A stretch of DNA of 64,000 bases from Clostridium moniliforme (GCF_017873235.1 NZ_JAGGJZ010000001.1:496001-560000), one strand, 5' to 3'; counted from the stretch's first letter, positions 19,306-28,130 are shown. Translations and numbers: made by a program. Notes: generated by a model not told the origin, from the letters alone.

Positions 19306-20184
19306 AATTTTTTGTTTTGCTTCTTCTATAAATTCTCGCATATTATTGCTTATAAACTTATCTTTATGTGCTACTAATAACAAATCCCTATAAATTCTTT
19401 CTTTATTAAATGTAATTTTAATAAGTTCTTTTCTTTCTACTTCTTCAAGGGCACATTCCTTAGAAATACATCCTATTCCAAGTCCTGCTTCTACGCTTTT
19501 TTTAATAGCCTCTGTACTGCCTAACTCCATAAAAGTTTTATATTTAATTCCATGCTCTTTTAAATAAATCTCAACTATTTCTCTACTTCCACTTCCTTTT
19601 TCTCTCATAATAAATTTTTCATTTTTTATGTCATCTTTATTTAAATATTTTTTATTAGACCATTTATGATTATAAGGTGCTATGAATACAAGCTCATCTT
19701 CCCATATTTTTTCATATACTACTTCTTCTGAATGAATATTTCCTTCAACAAAGGCAAAATCAACTTTATTTTGAAGAATCATTTTTTCTATGTTTTCAGT
19801 ATTTTCAATTATAAGAGAGATATCTATCCCTTTATTTTTCTCCACAAAATTTTTAATTATAGCTGGAAGTATGTATGTTCCTATTGTTGTACTTGCTCCA
19901 ATAACTATCTTCCCTTGCTCTTTATTGTTTATTTGTCGTATTGTATCAACACCTTCATCATATAAATTAAGTATTCTTCTTACATAATTAAAATAAACTT
20001 TTCCTTCATATGTAAGAGTTAATCTTTTTCCTATTCTATCAAAAACTTTTACCCCAAGTTCTTCTTCTAATTCTTGTATTGCTTGACTTACAGAAGGTTG
20101 ACTTATATACAAAGACTTTGCAACCTTTGTCATATTTAAATTTATAGCAGTTTCATAAAATATTCTTAATTTTCTAAAATTCAT
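19303..20184 (-). CDS. LysR family transcriptional regulator
   Basis: 293 residues. The N-terminal winged HTH (MNFRKLRIFYETA... with SLYISQPSVSQAIQELEEEL at about 24-43) and a periplasmic-binding-protein-like effector domain (about 90-290) are complete. VIGASTTIGTYILPAII resembles CysL/CbbR-like members. It would bind DNA upstream of a target operon; no target is obvious, since the neighbours converge or run the same way. GAGGTG precedes the ATG. The effector is unknown. Confidence 0.93.
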   Translation of the reverse strand: MNFRKLRIFYETAINLNMTKVAKSLYISQPSVSQAIQELEEELGVKVFDRIGKRLTLTYEGKVYFNYVRRILNLYDEGVDTIRQINNKEQGKIVIGASTTIGTYILPAIIKNFVEKNKGIDISLIIENTENIEKMILQNKVDFAFVEGNIHSEEVVYEKIWEDELVFIAPYNHKWSNKKYLNKDDIKNEKFIMREKGSGSREIVEIYLKEHGIKYKTFMELGSTEAIKKSVEAGLGIGCISKECALEEVERKELIKITFNKERIYRDLLLVAHKDKFISNNMREFIEEAKQKI

Positions 20185-20205
20185 ATTTTCACCTCAACTA
20201 AATAA

Positions 20206-20224
20206 GCTACGGAAATACCATAGC
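20206..20224 (-). terminator. Short hairpin after the 98-residue membrane protein gene
   Basis: GCTACGG and CCATAGC arms with a five-base loop directly after the stop of the small gene. The T-run is poor, so it may be a weak terminator or only a stabilising hairpin. Confidence 0.35.
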
Positions 20225-20521
20225 CTACTCTTTGTCCACATCTTCATAATCAACATCTATTGCTTTTGAAGTATCATAATCTTCATCATTATTTTCTTCA
20301 TTATATATATTATCATTTGAGCTTGTGTAGGTTGTAGTTTCTTCATAAGTATTATATTTATTTTTCTTTTGATTAATATACTTTCTAATTTTAAATATAG
20401 CCCAAATTATTAATCCAATAAGTATTACATAAGGTAATATTGTTATCATTAAAGTAGCAACTGCTCCAATAACTAAAATAGTAATTAGAAAGTACATTGC
20501 CATCTTAAAATTTCTATTCAT
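20225..20521 (-). CDS. Small membrane protein with acidic tail, unknown function
   Basis: 98 residues. Two adjacent hydrophobic stretches (about 8-27 and 30-42) are followed by a basic patch (KIRKYINQKKNKY) and a strongly acidic C-terminus (NNDEDYDTSKAIDVDYEDVDKE region). I recognise no family. The longest frame begins at 20548, but AAGGACTGAG is spaced for the ATG at 20521. It sits between the LysR gene and the purine permease, on the same strand as both. Confidence 0.7.
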   Translation of the reverse strand: MNRNFKMAMYFLITILVIGAVATLMITILPYVILIGLIIWAIFKIRKYINQKKNKYNTYEETTTYTSSNDNIYNEENNDEDYDTSKAIDVDYEDVDKE

Positions 20522-20616
20522 AATCTCAGTCCTTTTTAAATATATCATTTGTACTATTATACAATTTAATCATTAAGTAATAAAGGGGTTTATGTTCTAT
20601 TTTATTAGTTGATACA

Positions 20617-20652
20617 AAAAAGTAGCACTTAAATTAATAAATGCTACTTAAA
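20617..20652 (-). terminator. Terminator of the purine permease gene
   Basis: AAGTAGCA and TGCTACTT arms; on the minus strand a run of T follows. It lies 40 nt past the permease stop. Confidence 0.7.
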
Positions 20653-20688
20653 TATTATAAATTAAATATATTAATTAATATATTTATA

Positions 20689-22011
20689 CTAAACTAAAAA
20701 CTTTAATATAAATACAAATCCAATAATAACTGTTGTTATACTTATTTGTTTCCACTTTCCTGTAAATAATTTAAGAAGAATATATGAAATTACTCCAAAT
20801 ATAATACCATCTGAAATACTATATGAAAATGGCATCATAATCATTGTTAAAAATGCTGGGATTGATTCTGTATAATCTTCTAAATTTATTTCTCTAATTG
20901 GTTCTATCATAAATAATCCAACTAATATTAAAGCTGATGCTGTTACAGCTGGTGTTATTGATGCAAATATTGGTGCAAAAAATAATGATAATCCGAACAT
21001 AAGAGCTGTAACTACTGCTGTAAGACCTGTTCTTCCACCTTCTGCAACTCCTGCTGCACTTTCAACAAAAGTACTTACTGTACTTGTTCCAACACAAGCT
21101 CCAAAAGTTGTTCCTATTGCATCTGATAGAAGTGCTTTTTTAATATTTGGAACTTTTCCATTTTTATCAAGCATTTTTGCTTTTGTAGCAACTCCAACTA
21201 AAGTTCCTATTGTATCAAATAAATCCATAAATAATAAAGTAAATAAAACTATTACCATATCTATTGAAAAAATATTATTCCATTCAAAATCAAATAAAAC
21301 TGAGCTTATTGAAGGTGGTGCACTCATTAATGCTTTTGGCATTGGAGTTAATCCAAATGGAATTCCTATAATTGCAGTTATCATCATTCCAAAGAAAAGT
21401 GCTCCTTTAACATTTTTTGCTAATAAGATTGCTGTTATTATTAATCCAACTATTGCAAGAAGTCCAGCACCCTTTGTAATATTTCCAAGTGCTACTATTG
21501 TTCCTCCGTCTTTTGGATGAATAACTATTCCAGCTCCTTCTAATCCTATAAGTGCTATTAAAAGTCCTATTCCAACTGAAATTCCTTTTTTTATACAATC
21601 TGGTATTGAATCTACTATTGCTTCTCTAACATTAAATAATGTTAATAATATAAATACAATTCCTTCTAAAAATACAGCAGTTAATGCAAATTGATATGAA
21701 TATCCCATTCCAACAACTACAGTAAATGCAAAGAAAGCATTAAGTCCCATTCCTGGTGCTTGAGCAAATGGTAATTTAGCATAAAGTCCTGTAAGTAATG
21801 TAGCAACTAAAGCTGATAGAGCTGTTGCAGTAAATACTGCACCCTGATTCATGCCTGCAGCTGCAAGTATTGATGGATTAACAATTAATATGTAAGCCAT
21901 TGTCATAAATGTTGTAAGACCTGCAACACATTCTGTTTTAGTAGTAGAACCACTTTTTGTTATTTCAAAATAATTATCAAGTAATCCATCTTTTTTAAAG
22001 AAGTTTCTCAT
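20689..22011 (-). CDS. AzgA-type purine permease (NCS2-like)
   Basis: 440 residues with about 12-13 helices. The motifs TFMTMAYILIVNPSIL and FAQAPGMGLNAFFAF at the N-terminus and TSTVSTFVESAAGVAEGGRTG in the middle (here split to stay short: TSTVSTFVESAAG, then EGGRTGLTA) mark the AzgA/PbuG group, which takes up adenine, guanine or hypoxanthine with protons. The start has GAGAGAG upstream. It is monocistronic. I looked for a purine riboswitch in its leader and did not find the conserved core; three CGAA-type motifs lie there instead. Confidence 0.9.
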   Translation of the reverse strand: MRNFFKKDGLLDNYFEITKSGSTTKTECVAGLTTFMTMAYILIVNPSILAAAGMNQGAVFTATALSALVATLLTGLYAKLPFAQAPGMGLNAFFAFTVVVGMGYSYQFALTAVFLEGIVFILLTLFNVREAIVDSIPDCIKKGISVGIGLLIALIGLEGAGIVIHPKDGGTIVALGNITKGAGLLAIVGLIITAILLAKNVKGALFFGMMITAIIGIPFGLTPMPKALMSAPPSISSVLFDFEWNNIFSIDMVIVLFTLLFMDLFDTIGTLVGVATKAKMLDKNGKVPNIKKALLSDAIGTTFGACVGTSTVSTFVESAAGVAEGGRTGLTAVVTALMFGLSLFFAPIFASITPAVTASALILVGLFMIEPIREINLEDYTESIPAFLTMIMMPFSYSISDGIIFGVISYILLKLFTGKWKQISITTVIIGFVFILKFLV

Positions 22012-22286
22012 TTAATCACTCTCTCATTAATATTTTTGTCCGAAAACTATAATATAATATTTTTCACTAAATTTCCACCCTTTTTCCGAATATTTTTTAA
22101 ACCTTTTAATTTTTTTTATGTTTTTTATAAAAATATACGAACTTTATACCCTTAAAAAGTTAATTATTATACGTATTTTGCCAATTATAGTATTTTTGCT
22201 CTATATTTAATAAATAATTATAATACTACATTTTATATTATAGATTAATTTCTAATAAATAATATTTAGTAATATTTATAAAATAA
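22012..22286 (-). promoter_or_regulatory. Leader region of the purine permease with three CGAA-type motifs
   Basis: CCGAAAAC (22040-22047), CCGAATATT (22086-22094) and ACGAAC (22137-22142) lie in the same orientation on the plus strand at 46- and 51-nt steps. CCGAAC-like words are the core of PurR boxes in Firmicutes, so purine repression is possible. The match is partial and the region is AT-rich. No ORF is present. Confidence 0.25.
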
Positions 22287-22327
22287 AAAAGATTAATCTA
22301 AATAAACTATATCTAGATTAATCTTAA
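22287..22327 (-). terminator. Terminator of the CNNM/HlyC-type gene
   Basis: AGATTAATCTA and TAGATTAATCT are perfect arms around a 13-base loop, with T-rich sequence following on the minus strand. It lies 22 nt past the stop at 22349. Confidence 0.75.
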
Positions 22328-22348
22328 ATTTGTTAAATTAAATTTATA

Positions 22349-23659
22349 TTAATTAATAAGTACAACTTCAACTTCTTCAATTCTTCTATCCATAACTTTA
22401 GTTACTTTCAAAATAAGATTTTCAATAGTAAGTTGTATATCTATATCTTCCTTTGGTATTTCTCCGATTTGGGTTATTATATATCCATTTAATGTATCAT
22501 AATCTCCCTCTTCTATATTTGAATTAAACTCTTCATTAAATTCGTAAATATTTATTGTTCCTTTAACTAAATATTTATTTAAATCTATTTGTTTTATATC
22601 TGGACCATCTAAATCATATTCATCATCTATATCGCCCATAACTTCTTCAATTAAGTCTTCCATAGTTACAATTCCTGAAAAGCCACCATATTCATCAATT
22701 AATATAGCCATATGATTTCTATTACTTTGTAACTCTTTAAATAATTCGTTTATTTTTTTAGTTTCTGGAACAAAATATGGTTTGTGAAGAATTTTTCTTA
22801 TATTTACATTCTCAAAACCTACTTTTCTTGCTTCAACAAAAAAATCCTTAATATAAAGTATTCCAATTACATTATCTATATCATTTTCATAAACTGGCAC
22901 TCTTGAATATTGAAAATTTATTAAATCATCTAAATACTCATTTACATCATCACATATATCTATTAAATAAGTATCTTTTCTAGATGTCATTATTTCCTTT
23001 GATAATCTATCATTAAATTCAAATATACCATTTATCATGTCCTTTTCATCTTCATCTATAGCACCTTCTGCTTCTCCCTCTAAAATTAGAGCTTGTATCT
23101 CTTCTTTAGATACATTTTCTTCACTTTTATTTTCGTTAAATCTTATAAGCTTTAAAATAATTGAAGATGATATCGATAAAATTTTTATAAATGGTTTGGC
23201 TATTATAGAAGTCATGTAAATTATATTAACAGATGATAATGCTATCTTCTCTTTTCTTTGAAGTGCTATTTTCTTTGGAATAAGCTCACCAAAAACTAAT
23301 GTTATATAAGAAAGTAATATAGTTACAACAATAATTGAAATTTGATTCTTATATGGAATATTAAAATTTTTAAGTTTTTCAAAAACCATTCCTGATATAC
23401 CTGTTGCAGCTACTGCACTAGACAAAAATCCTGCAAGAGTAATTCCAACTTGTATTGTAGCTAAAAAACTACTTTGATCTTCTATTATCTTTTCTAATAG
23501 TTTTGCTCTCTTATCTCCATCTTCAGCTAATATTTTTATTTTATTTTTATTTACTGACACTATTGCCATTTCAGCTGATGAAAAAAATGCATTAATTGCT
23601 GTTAAAATGAATACTAATATTAATTGGGGTATAATGCTCCCCGGGGCGGGTTCTACCAT
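22349..23659 (-). CDS. CNNM/HlyC-family membrane protein with CBS pair and CorC_HlyC domain
   Basis: 436 residues. An N-terminal CNNM (DUF21) domain with four helices (ILTAINAFFSSAEMAIVSVNK at 18-38 is the typical start) is followed by paired CBS domains (about 205-330; SRVPVYENDIDNVIG and HMAILIDEYGGFSGIVTMED) and a C-terminal CorC_HlyC domain. Relatives export or sense Mg2+ or Co2+; the old name hemolysin C does not prove toxicity. TTAGGAGG precedes the ATG. It is a single-gene unit. Confidence 0.92.
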   Translation of the reverse strand: MVEPAPGSIIPQLILVFILTAINAFFSSAEMAIVSVNKNKIKILAEDGDKRAKLLEKIIEDQSSFLATIQVGITLAGFLSSAVAATGISGMVFEKLKNFNIPYKNQISIIVVTILLSYITLVFGELIPKKIALQRKEKIALSSVNIIYMTSIIAKPFIKILSISSSIILKLIRFNENKSEENVSKEEIQALILEGEAEGAIDEDEKDMINGIFEFNDRLSKEIMTSRKDTYLIDICDDVNEYLDDLINFQYSRVPVYENDIDNVIGILYIKDFFVEARKVGFENVNIRKILHKPYFVPETKKINELFKELQSNRNHMAILIDEYGGFSGIVTMEDLIEEVMGDIDDEYDLDGPDIKQIDLNKYLVKGTINIYEFNEEFNSNIEEGDYDTLNGYIITQIGEIPKEDIDIQLTIENLILKVTKVMDRRIEEVEVVLIN

Positions 23660-23741
23660 AATTTTTTATCCTCCTAAAAATATATAATAAATTGATACTA
23701 TCATATTTTTTTATAAATTTCAATTTGGAATCTTTTTATTG

Positions 23742-24122
23742 CTAATGTATATTATTCATACCAACAATCATACCTGTAAAGTATGGAATTAACCATATTG
23801 CCCAAACAATTATACTAAATTTATGAAATTTAGCTTTTGATTCTGGATTATTCTTTATAAGTACTACTGTTGCCCATATTGCATGGAAAAGCATTAATAA
23901 AATTGCTAAAAGACCTGTAACACCATGAAGATTAGCTTTAAAACCTCCTGCTATATTACTCATAAAGTGTGTACCTAAAGCATCGCAAATTAAACCTATA
24001 TAAAATATTATAACATGCCATTTTTTAAGTATTCCTTGTTTCTTCTCTGACCAAACACCTATTGTATAAAATACTAGTGCTGATGATATAAATATAATTG
24101 CCTTTAATAATTCTGCTGACAT
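23742..24122 (-). CDS. HsmA-like small membrane protein (TIGR03987 type)
   Basis: 126 residues with four predicted helices. The segment FHAIWATVVLI and the start of helix 2 (KWHVIIFYIGLICDALGTHFM) match a family of small bacterial membrane proteins named TIGR03987 or HsmA-like. Function is not established. The frame opens with GTG at 24131, but that GTG is part of the AGAGGTG ribosome site for the ATG at 24122, which I use. It is monocistronic, between the CNNM gene and the deacetylase. Confidence 0.78.
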   Translation of the reverse strand: MSAELLKAIIFISSALVFYTIGVWSEKKQGILKKWHVIIFYIGLICDALGTHFMSNIAGGFKANLHGVTGLLAILLMLFHAIWATVVLIKNNPESKAKFHKFSIIVWAIWLIPYFTGMIVGMNNIH

Positions 24123-24270
24123 AAAGTTCACCTCTAAATTCTAATTTAGTTAATACATACTTTATCTAAATTACTATTAATTAGCGTACTAACTATGTAC
24201 AAATAATACTTTGATATAATATATTTTGCAATTAACATTTAGTTAATTAATTATGAATAGTTTTTATCAT

Positions 24271-24302
24271 AAAAAAATAGAGGTAAAAACCTCTATTTTT
24301 TA
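24271..24302 (-). terminator. Terminator of the polysaccharide deacetylase gene
   Basis: AAAAATAGAGGT and ACCTCTATTTTT form a perfect stem with a four-base loop, overlapping the deacetylase stop codon. Confidence 0.85.
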
Positions 24303-25343
24303 TTTGCCTTTTTGTCCTTGATTAGAATCTGTTTTAGTTGAATTTGTAGGTAAATCCTTAAAAGAATCTATTGGAGCATTTTTAATTACTTTAAATGAAT
24401 ATCCTTTTTCTTTATAAAAATCTATTAACTCTGGTAATGCTTTTACTGTTTCAACCTTTGCCCCAGCATCATGCATTAATAATATCATATGTTTTTGTTC
24501 TTTCATGTATCTAGCTGAATTTGCTATTATTTGTTTTGTTGTATAATGTTTTGAAGAACCATCTCCAATTGATGCATTCCAATCTATTGATGTTATATGA
24601 GCATTGTCTAAATTTTTATTTAAACTTGGAAGTCCTTCATCTTTATAATAACGTCTTGACATATATCCACCAGGCATTCTAAGAACTCTACAGTCAAAAT
24701 TAGAACCTAAAATATCTTCCATCATTTTATTAACATCTTTTACTTCTTTCATAAAATAAGATACATTAACTCTATTGTTAGGATATAATTTTTTGTAATC
24801 ATGAGTTAAAGTATGATTTGCAATTGCATTTCCTGACTCAAATTCATCTTTTAATAATTTCTGATTCTTTTCATTATTTTTTAAATTATTTCCCATTACA
24901 AAGAATGTTGCATGAACACCCTTTTCTTTTAATATTTTTAGTATTTTAGTAGTATTTGGACTTGGACCATCATCAAATGTTAAGAAAATTTCCTTATCAT
25001 TATTTTTACTGTTTCCAGCTATCATTTGAGCTACTTCATTAGCTGGAACTGCATAGCTTTCTGCTGAACTTATAATATTTTCTCCATTATTAGCTTCATT
25101 ATTTAATTTTTCTTTATTTGCATCTAAATTTTTATTATTATTTTCTTCTTTAACTTGTTGTTCTTTTGCAGTGGCATTAATTCCTTTTGACTTGTTGCTA
25201 CTATGTATAAAAATACTAATTCCTGAAATAACTAAAATAAGTGCTATAATGCTTACAATTATTTTTTTATTTTTTCTCCTCCTTTTTTTATTTCTAATTT
25301 TAGCTACTCTTATTTTATTGTCCCTTATGTTTTTTCTCCTCAT
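24300..25343 (-). CDS. Membrane-anchored polysaccharide deacetylase (CE4/NodB)
   Basis: 347 residues. A very basic N-terminus (RRKNIRDNKIRVAKIRNKKR) precedes one membrane helix (about 30-48), a Lys/Asn-rich linker and a NodB domain (about 118-320). The metal site is FLTFDDGPSP and NHTLTHD; MRMPGGY-type (LRMPGGYMSRRYY) and LMHDAGA complete the active site. It probably removes acetyl groups from peptidoglycan GlcNAc or a surface glycan, outside the cell, giving lysozyme resistance. The AAAGG ribosome site touches the outer ATG (25352) and is better spaced for the ATG at 25343. Confidence 0.88.
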   Translation of the reverse strand: MRRKNIRDNKIRVAKIRNKKRRRKNKKIIVSIIALILVISGISIFIHSSNKSKGINATAKEQQVKEENNNKNLDANKEKLNNEANNGENIISSAESYAVPANEVAQMIAGNSKNNDKEIFLTFDDGPSPNTTKILKILKEKGVHATFFVMGNNLKNNEKNQKLLKDEFESGNAIANHTLTHDYKKLYPNNRVNVSYFMKEVKDVNKMMEDILGSNFDCRVLRMPGGYMSRRYYKDEGLPSLNKNLDNAHITSIDWNASIGDGSSKHYTTKQIIANSARYMKEQKHMILLMHDAGAKVETVKALPELIDFYKEKGYSFKVIKNAPIDSFKDLPTNSTKTDSNQGQKGK

Positions 25344-25352
25344 TTTACTCAT

Positions 25353-25808
25353 CCTTTGATTAATTATTTATATTATTATTTTACCTTTTAATTATATATT
25401 TAAAATTAATTTAATTAATTTTTTGTGTATAATAAGTTAATATTTAGTCTTTTTATATTAATTTATTAAATTTACTACTTATTTCAATAATTATATTTAA
25501 TAATATTATTATAATATTAAATATTTACAAAAAACATCAACACTTTGGTGTCTTATTACTAAAAAACAAAAAATACTTACATTATTAATAGAAAATACAA
25601 TTATAACTTATAAACTCCCATTAAAATAACCATTTGCTACAACAAATATAAAAAATCAAAATACAACCACTATTCAAGAAAAATGATTTTTTTGTAAAAA
25701 TCAAAAGGCAAATGGAAAATTAAAAATAATATATTTACTAAAAAACTTAATAATTTTAAATAAACTATTTTTTAATAAATTCTGTATTTAAAATATAATG
25801 TATATAAA
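25353..25808. other. AT-rich gene-free gap with nested inverted repeats
   Basis: No convincing ORF. CCATTTGC (25630-25637) pairs with GCAAATGG (25708-25715), and inside it TGATTTTT pairs with AAAAATCA (25684-25703). These could fold in a transcript, but no promoter or terminator fixes a direction. The rest is A/T tracts. Confidence 0.35.
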
Positions 25809-25846
25809 AAAGCGCGTATCTATATAAGATAAATACGCGCTTAAAA
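25809..25846 (-). terminator. Terminator of the NifU-like/GGGtGRT operon
   Basis: AAGCGCGTAT and ATACGCGCTT are GC-rich perfect arms in otherwise AT-rich DNA, followed by T-rich sequence on the minus strand. It lies about 43 nt past the stop at 25889. Confidence 0.88.
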
Positions 25847-25888
25847 ACAAATATTTATAATCTAATACTTTTACATAAAAAGCTTATT

Positions 25889-26890
25889 TTACTTGTTCAT
25901 TGCTTCTTCTACAGCAACAGCTACAGCAACAGTAGCTCCTACCATTGGGTTGTTACCCATTCCGATAAGACCCATCATTTCAACGTGAGCTGGAACTGAT
26001 GATGATCCCGCAAATTGTGCATCTGAGTGCATTCTTCCCATAGTATCAGTCATACCGTATGAAGCTGGACCTGCAGCCATATTATCTGGGTGAAGAGTTC
26101 TTCCAGTACCACCACCTGATGCAACTGAGAAGTATTTCTTTCCAGCATTTACACACTCTTTCTTATATGTTCCTGCAACTGGATGTTGGAATCTAGTTGG
26201 GTTAGTTGAGTTACCAGTAATTGATACGTCAACTCCTTCGTGATGCATTATAGCAACACCTTCTCTAACATCATTAGCTCCAAAACATCTAACCTTTGCT
26301 CTTTCTCCATTTGAATAAGCTTTTTCTTTAACGATCTTTAATTCTGAAGTATAGAAATCAAACTCAGTTTGAACATAAGTAAATCCATTAATTCTTGAGA
26401 TTATCATAGCAGCATCTTTTCCAAGACCGTTTAATATAACTCTTAATGGTTCTTTTCTTACTTTATTAGCTTTTTCAGCTATTTTAATAGCACCTTCTGC
26501 AGCAGCAAAACTTTCATGTCCTGCTAAGAAAGCAAAGCATTTAGTTTCTTCTCTTAAAAGCATAGCTCCTAAATTTCCATGTCCTAAACCAACTTTTCTA
26601 TCATCTGCAACTGATCCTGGGATACAGAAAGCTTGTAATCCTTCTCCAATTGCTTCAGCAGCATCAGCAGCTTTTTTGCAACCTTTCTTTATAGCTATAG
26701 CAGCTCCTAAAGTATAAGCCCATCCAGCATTTTCAAATGCGATTGGTTGAGTTTCCTTTACGATTTTGTATGGATCTATACCTGCTTCATCACATACAGC
26801 CTTAGCATCTTCTATTTTTTCCATTCCGTATTTATTAAGTACTGGAACGATTTGATCTATTCTTCTTTCATAACTTTCAAATAATGCCAT
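25889..26890 (-). CDS. GGGtGRT family protein
   Basis: 333 residues. The protein carries the name-giving glycine motif SGGGTGRTLHPDNM at about residues 264-277, plus SITGNSTNPTRFQHPVAGTY and GLGHGNLGAMLLREETKCFA upstream. It is a cytoplasmic, Ala/Gly-rich protein of a conserved but functionally undescribed family found in anaerobic Firmicutes and relatives. AAGGAGG precedes the ATG. It lies 31 nt after the NifU-like gene, and the pairing is conserved as far as I know, which suggests a role with an Fe-S cluster or an Fe-S-dependent reaction. The activity is unknown. Confidence 0.88.
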   Translation of the reverse strand: MALFESYERRIDQIVPVLNKYGMEKIEDAKAVCDEAGIDPYKIVKETQPIAFENAGWAYTLGAAIAIKKGCKKAADAAEAIGEGLQAFCIPGSVADDRKVGLGHGNLGAMLLREETKCFAFLAGHESFAAAEGAIKIAEKANKVRKEPLRVILNGLGKDAAMIISRINGFTYVQTEFDFYTSELKIVKEKAYSNGERAKVRCFGANDVREGVAIMHHEGVDVSITGNSTNPTRFQHPVAGTYKKECVNAGKKYFSVASGGGTGRTLHPDNMAAGPASYGMTDTMGRMHSDAQFAGSSSVPAHVEMMGLIGMGNNPMVGATVAVAVAVEEAMNK

Positions 26891-26921
26891 GATTAAATTC
26901 CTCCTTACAAATTAATTTAAA

Positions 26922-27614
26922 TTATGCATGTCTTGGATCTATTAACTTAACAGCATCTTCAACTCTTCCGTATTGTCCTGATGCTTTTTCCATTGCTTCG
27001 TTAGCACTCATTCCCTTAGCAACGAATTCCATCATTTTACCTAAGTGAACAAATTTGTATCCAATAATTTCATTGTCTTCATCTAAAGCAACTTTTGTTA
27101 CATATCCTTCTGCCATCTCAAGGTATCTTGGTCCTTTAGCAAGTGTTCCATACATAGTACCAACTTGTGATCTAAGTCCTTTACCTAAATCTTCAAGACC
27201 AGCTCCTATAGGTAGTCCACCTTCTGAGAATGCAGTTTGAGATCTTCCATATACTATTTGTAAGAATAATTCTCTCATTGCAGTATTTATAGCATCACAA
27301 ACTAAGTCTGTGTTTAATGCTTCTAATATAGTCTTTCCTGGTAATATTTCTGAAGCCATAGCAGCTGAATGAGTCATTCCTGAACATCCTATTGTTTCTA
27401 CTAATGCTTCTTGGATTATACCATCCTTAACATTTAAAGTAAGTTTACAAGCTCCTTGTTGAGGTGCACACCAACCTACTCCATGAGTAAGACCTGAGAT
27501 ATCTTTTACTTCTTTAGCTAAAACCCATTTTCCTTCTTCAGGAATTGGTGCTGGACCATGGTTAGGGCCTTTAGCAATTACACACATTTCTTGAACTTCT
27601 GTTGAATACATCAT
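26922..27614 (-). CDS. NifU/IscU-like Fe-S scaffold protein paired with GGGtGRT
   Basis: 230 residues. The core resembles the NifU_N/IscU fold: Cys49 (GWCAPQQGACK), Cys77 in TIGCSGMTHSAAMAS and Cys106 are in the places of the three cluster-binding cysteines. Cys11 and Cys56 are extra. The C-terminal half is longer than in IscU. It should bind or deliver an Fe-S cluster in the cytoplasm, presumably to the product of the next gene. GGAGGAG precedes the first of two ATG codons. It is the first gene of the two-gene operon, behind a hairpin leader. Confidence 0.86.
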   Translation of the reverse strand: MMYSTEVQEMCVIAKGPNHGPAPIPEEGKWVLAKEVKDISGLTHGVGWCAPQQGACKLTLNVKDGIIQEALVETIGCSGMTHSAAMASEILPGKTILEALNTDLVCDAINTAMRELFLQIVYGRSQTAFSEGGLPIGAGLEDLGKGLRSQVGTMYGTLAKGPRYLEMAEGYVTKVALDEDNEIIGYKFVHLGKMMEFVAKGMSANEAMEKASGQYGRVEDAVKLIDPRHA

Positions 27615-27689
27615 ATTCTAATTTCTCCTCCCTAATTATTAGATTATAAACTGTTTTTTTATGTACAAAAACTTAGTTTACTTTTCTAG

Positions 27690-27762
27690 CTAGGTCAAAA
27701 ACCATCCCACTGGGTTAGTTTTATCCTAGTTATATTTTAGCAAATGTACACCAATCAAACAA
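27690..27762 (-). promoter_or_regulatory. Promoter and 5' hairpin of the NifU-like/GGGtGRT operon
   Basis: On the minus strand TTGTTT (27762-27757), a 17-nt spacer and TAAAAT (27739-27734) form a sigma-A type promoter. A hairpin begins about five bases later: CTAGG (27729-27725) closes with CCTAG (27694-27690), with an inner AAAAC/GTTTT pair and a CCC-AGT-GGG tip. The hairpin would be the very 5' end of the mRNA, or the dyad could be an operator at the start site. About 75 nt of further leader precede the ribosome site. Confidence 0.55.
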
Positions 27763-27820
27763 CTGTAATATTAAATTTTTTTATATTTTTGGTAAGTTTT
27801 TATTTCATTTAATTTAATAA

Positions 27821-27849
27821 TTGAATTTTTTTGTTAATTCTGATATAAT
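27821..27849 (+). promoter_or_regulatory. Promoter of the tRNA-Leu gene
   Basis: TTGAAT (27821-27826) and TATAAT (27844-27849) with exactly 17 nt between them, 33 nt before the mature tRNA 5' end. Confidence 0.75.
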
Positions 27850-27882
27850 TTATTTCATTGATATATATTATATTTATTTTAT

Positions 27883-27966
27883 GCCACCATGGCGGAACTG
27901 GCAGACGCACATGACTCAAAATCATGCGGTTTTACCGTGTGGGTTCGATTCCCACTGGTGGCACCA
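27883..27966 (+). tRNA. tRNA-Leu, anticodon CAA (reads TTG)
   Basis: Acceptor arm GCCACCA pairs with TGGTGGC, followed by the discriminator A and an encoded CCA. The anticodon arm has stem CATGA/TCATG and loop CTCAAAA, giving anticodon CAA. There is a long class II variable arm (CGGTTTTACCG) and a normal T arm (GTGGG TTCGATT CCCAC). It is a complete 84-nt gene with its own promoter and terminator. The 3' end borders an accessory stretch, which makes it a possible integration site. Confidence 0.97.
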
Positions 27967-27981
27967 TAGTTTTATAAGAAT

Positions 27982-28026
27982 AGCACTATCACTTACTTTA
28001 TCAGTATTTCGATAGTGCTTTCTTTT
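27982..28026 (+). terminator. Terminator of the tRNA-Leu gene
   Basis: AGCACTATC and GATAGTGCT arms followed by TTTCTTTTT, 15 nt past the tRNA. Confidence 0.85.
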
Positions 28027-28130
28027 TATGTTTACCACTATTTTTACCACTTCTACAATAAAAACTTTTAAAGATTCTTAAACATAAATATCTCAAAAAG
28101 TAATAAAAAAATTTATTAAACTTTAAATTA

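Noticed and set aside
22012..22286. Purine riboswitch before the AzgA-type permease
   Set aside because: An ACGTATAAT-like word is present, but the conserved loop and closing-stem sequences do not follow.
27821..28015. 64-codon ORF across the tRNA
   Set aside because: It is only an open frame through the tRNA-Leu promoter and gene.
27990..28060. Integrase end or att repeat next to the tRNA
   Set aside because: TTACCACT occurs twice near 28031-28051, but no integrase frame and no second copy of the tRNA 3' end were seen.
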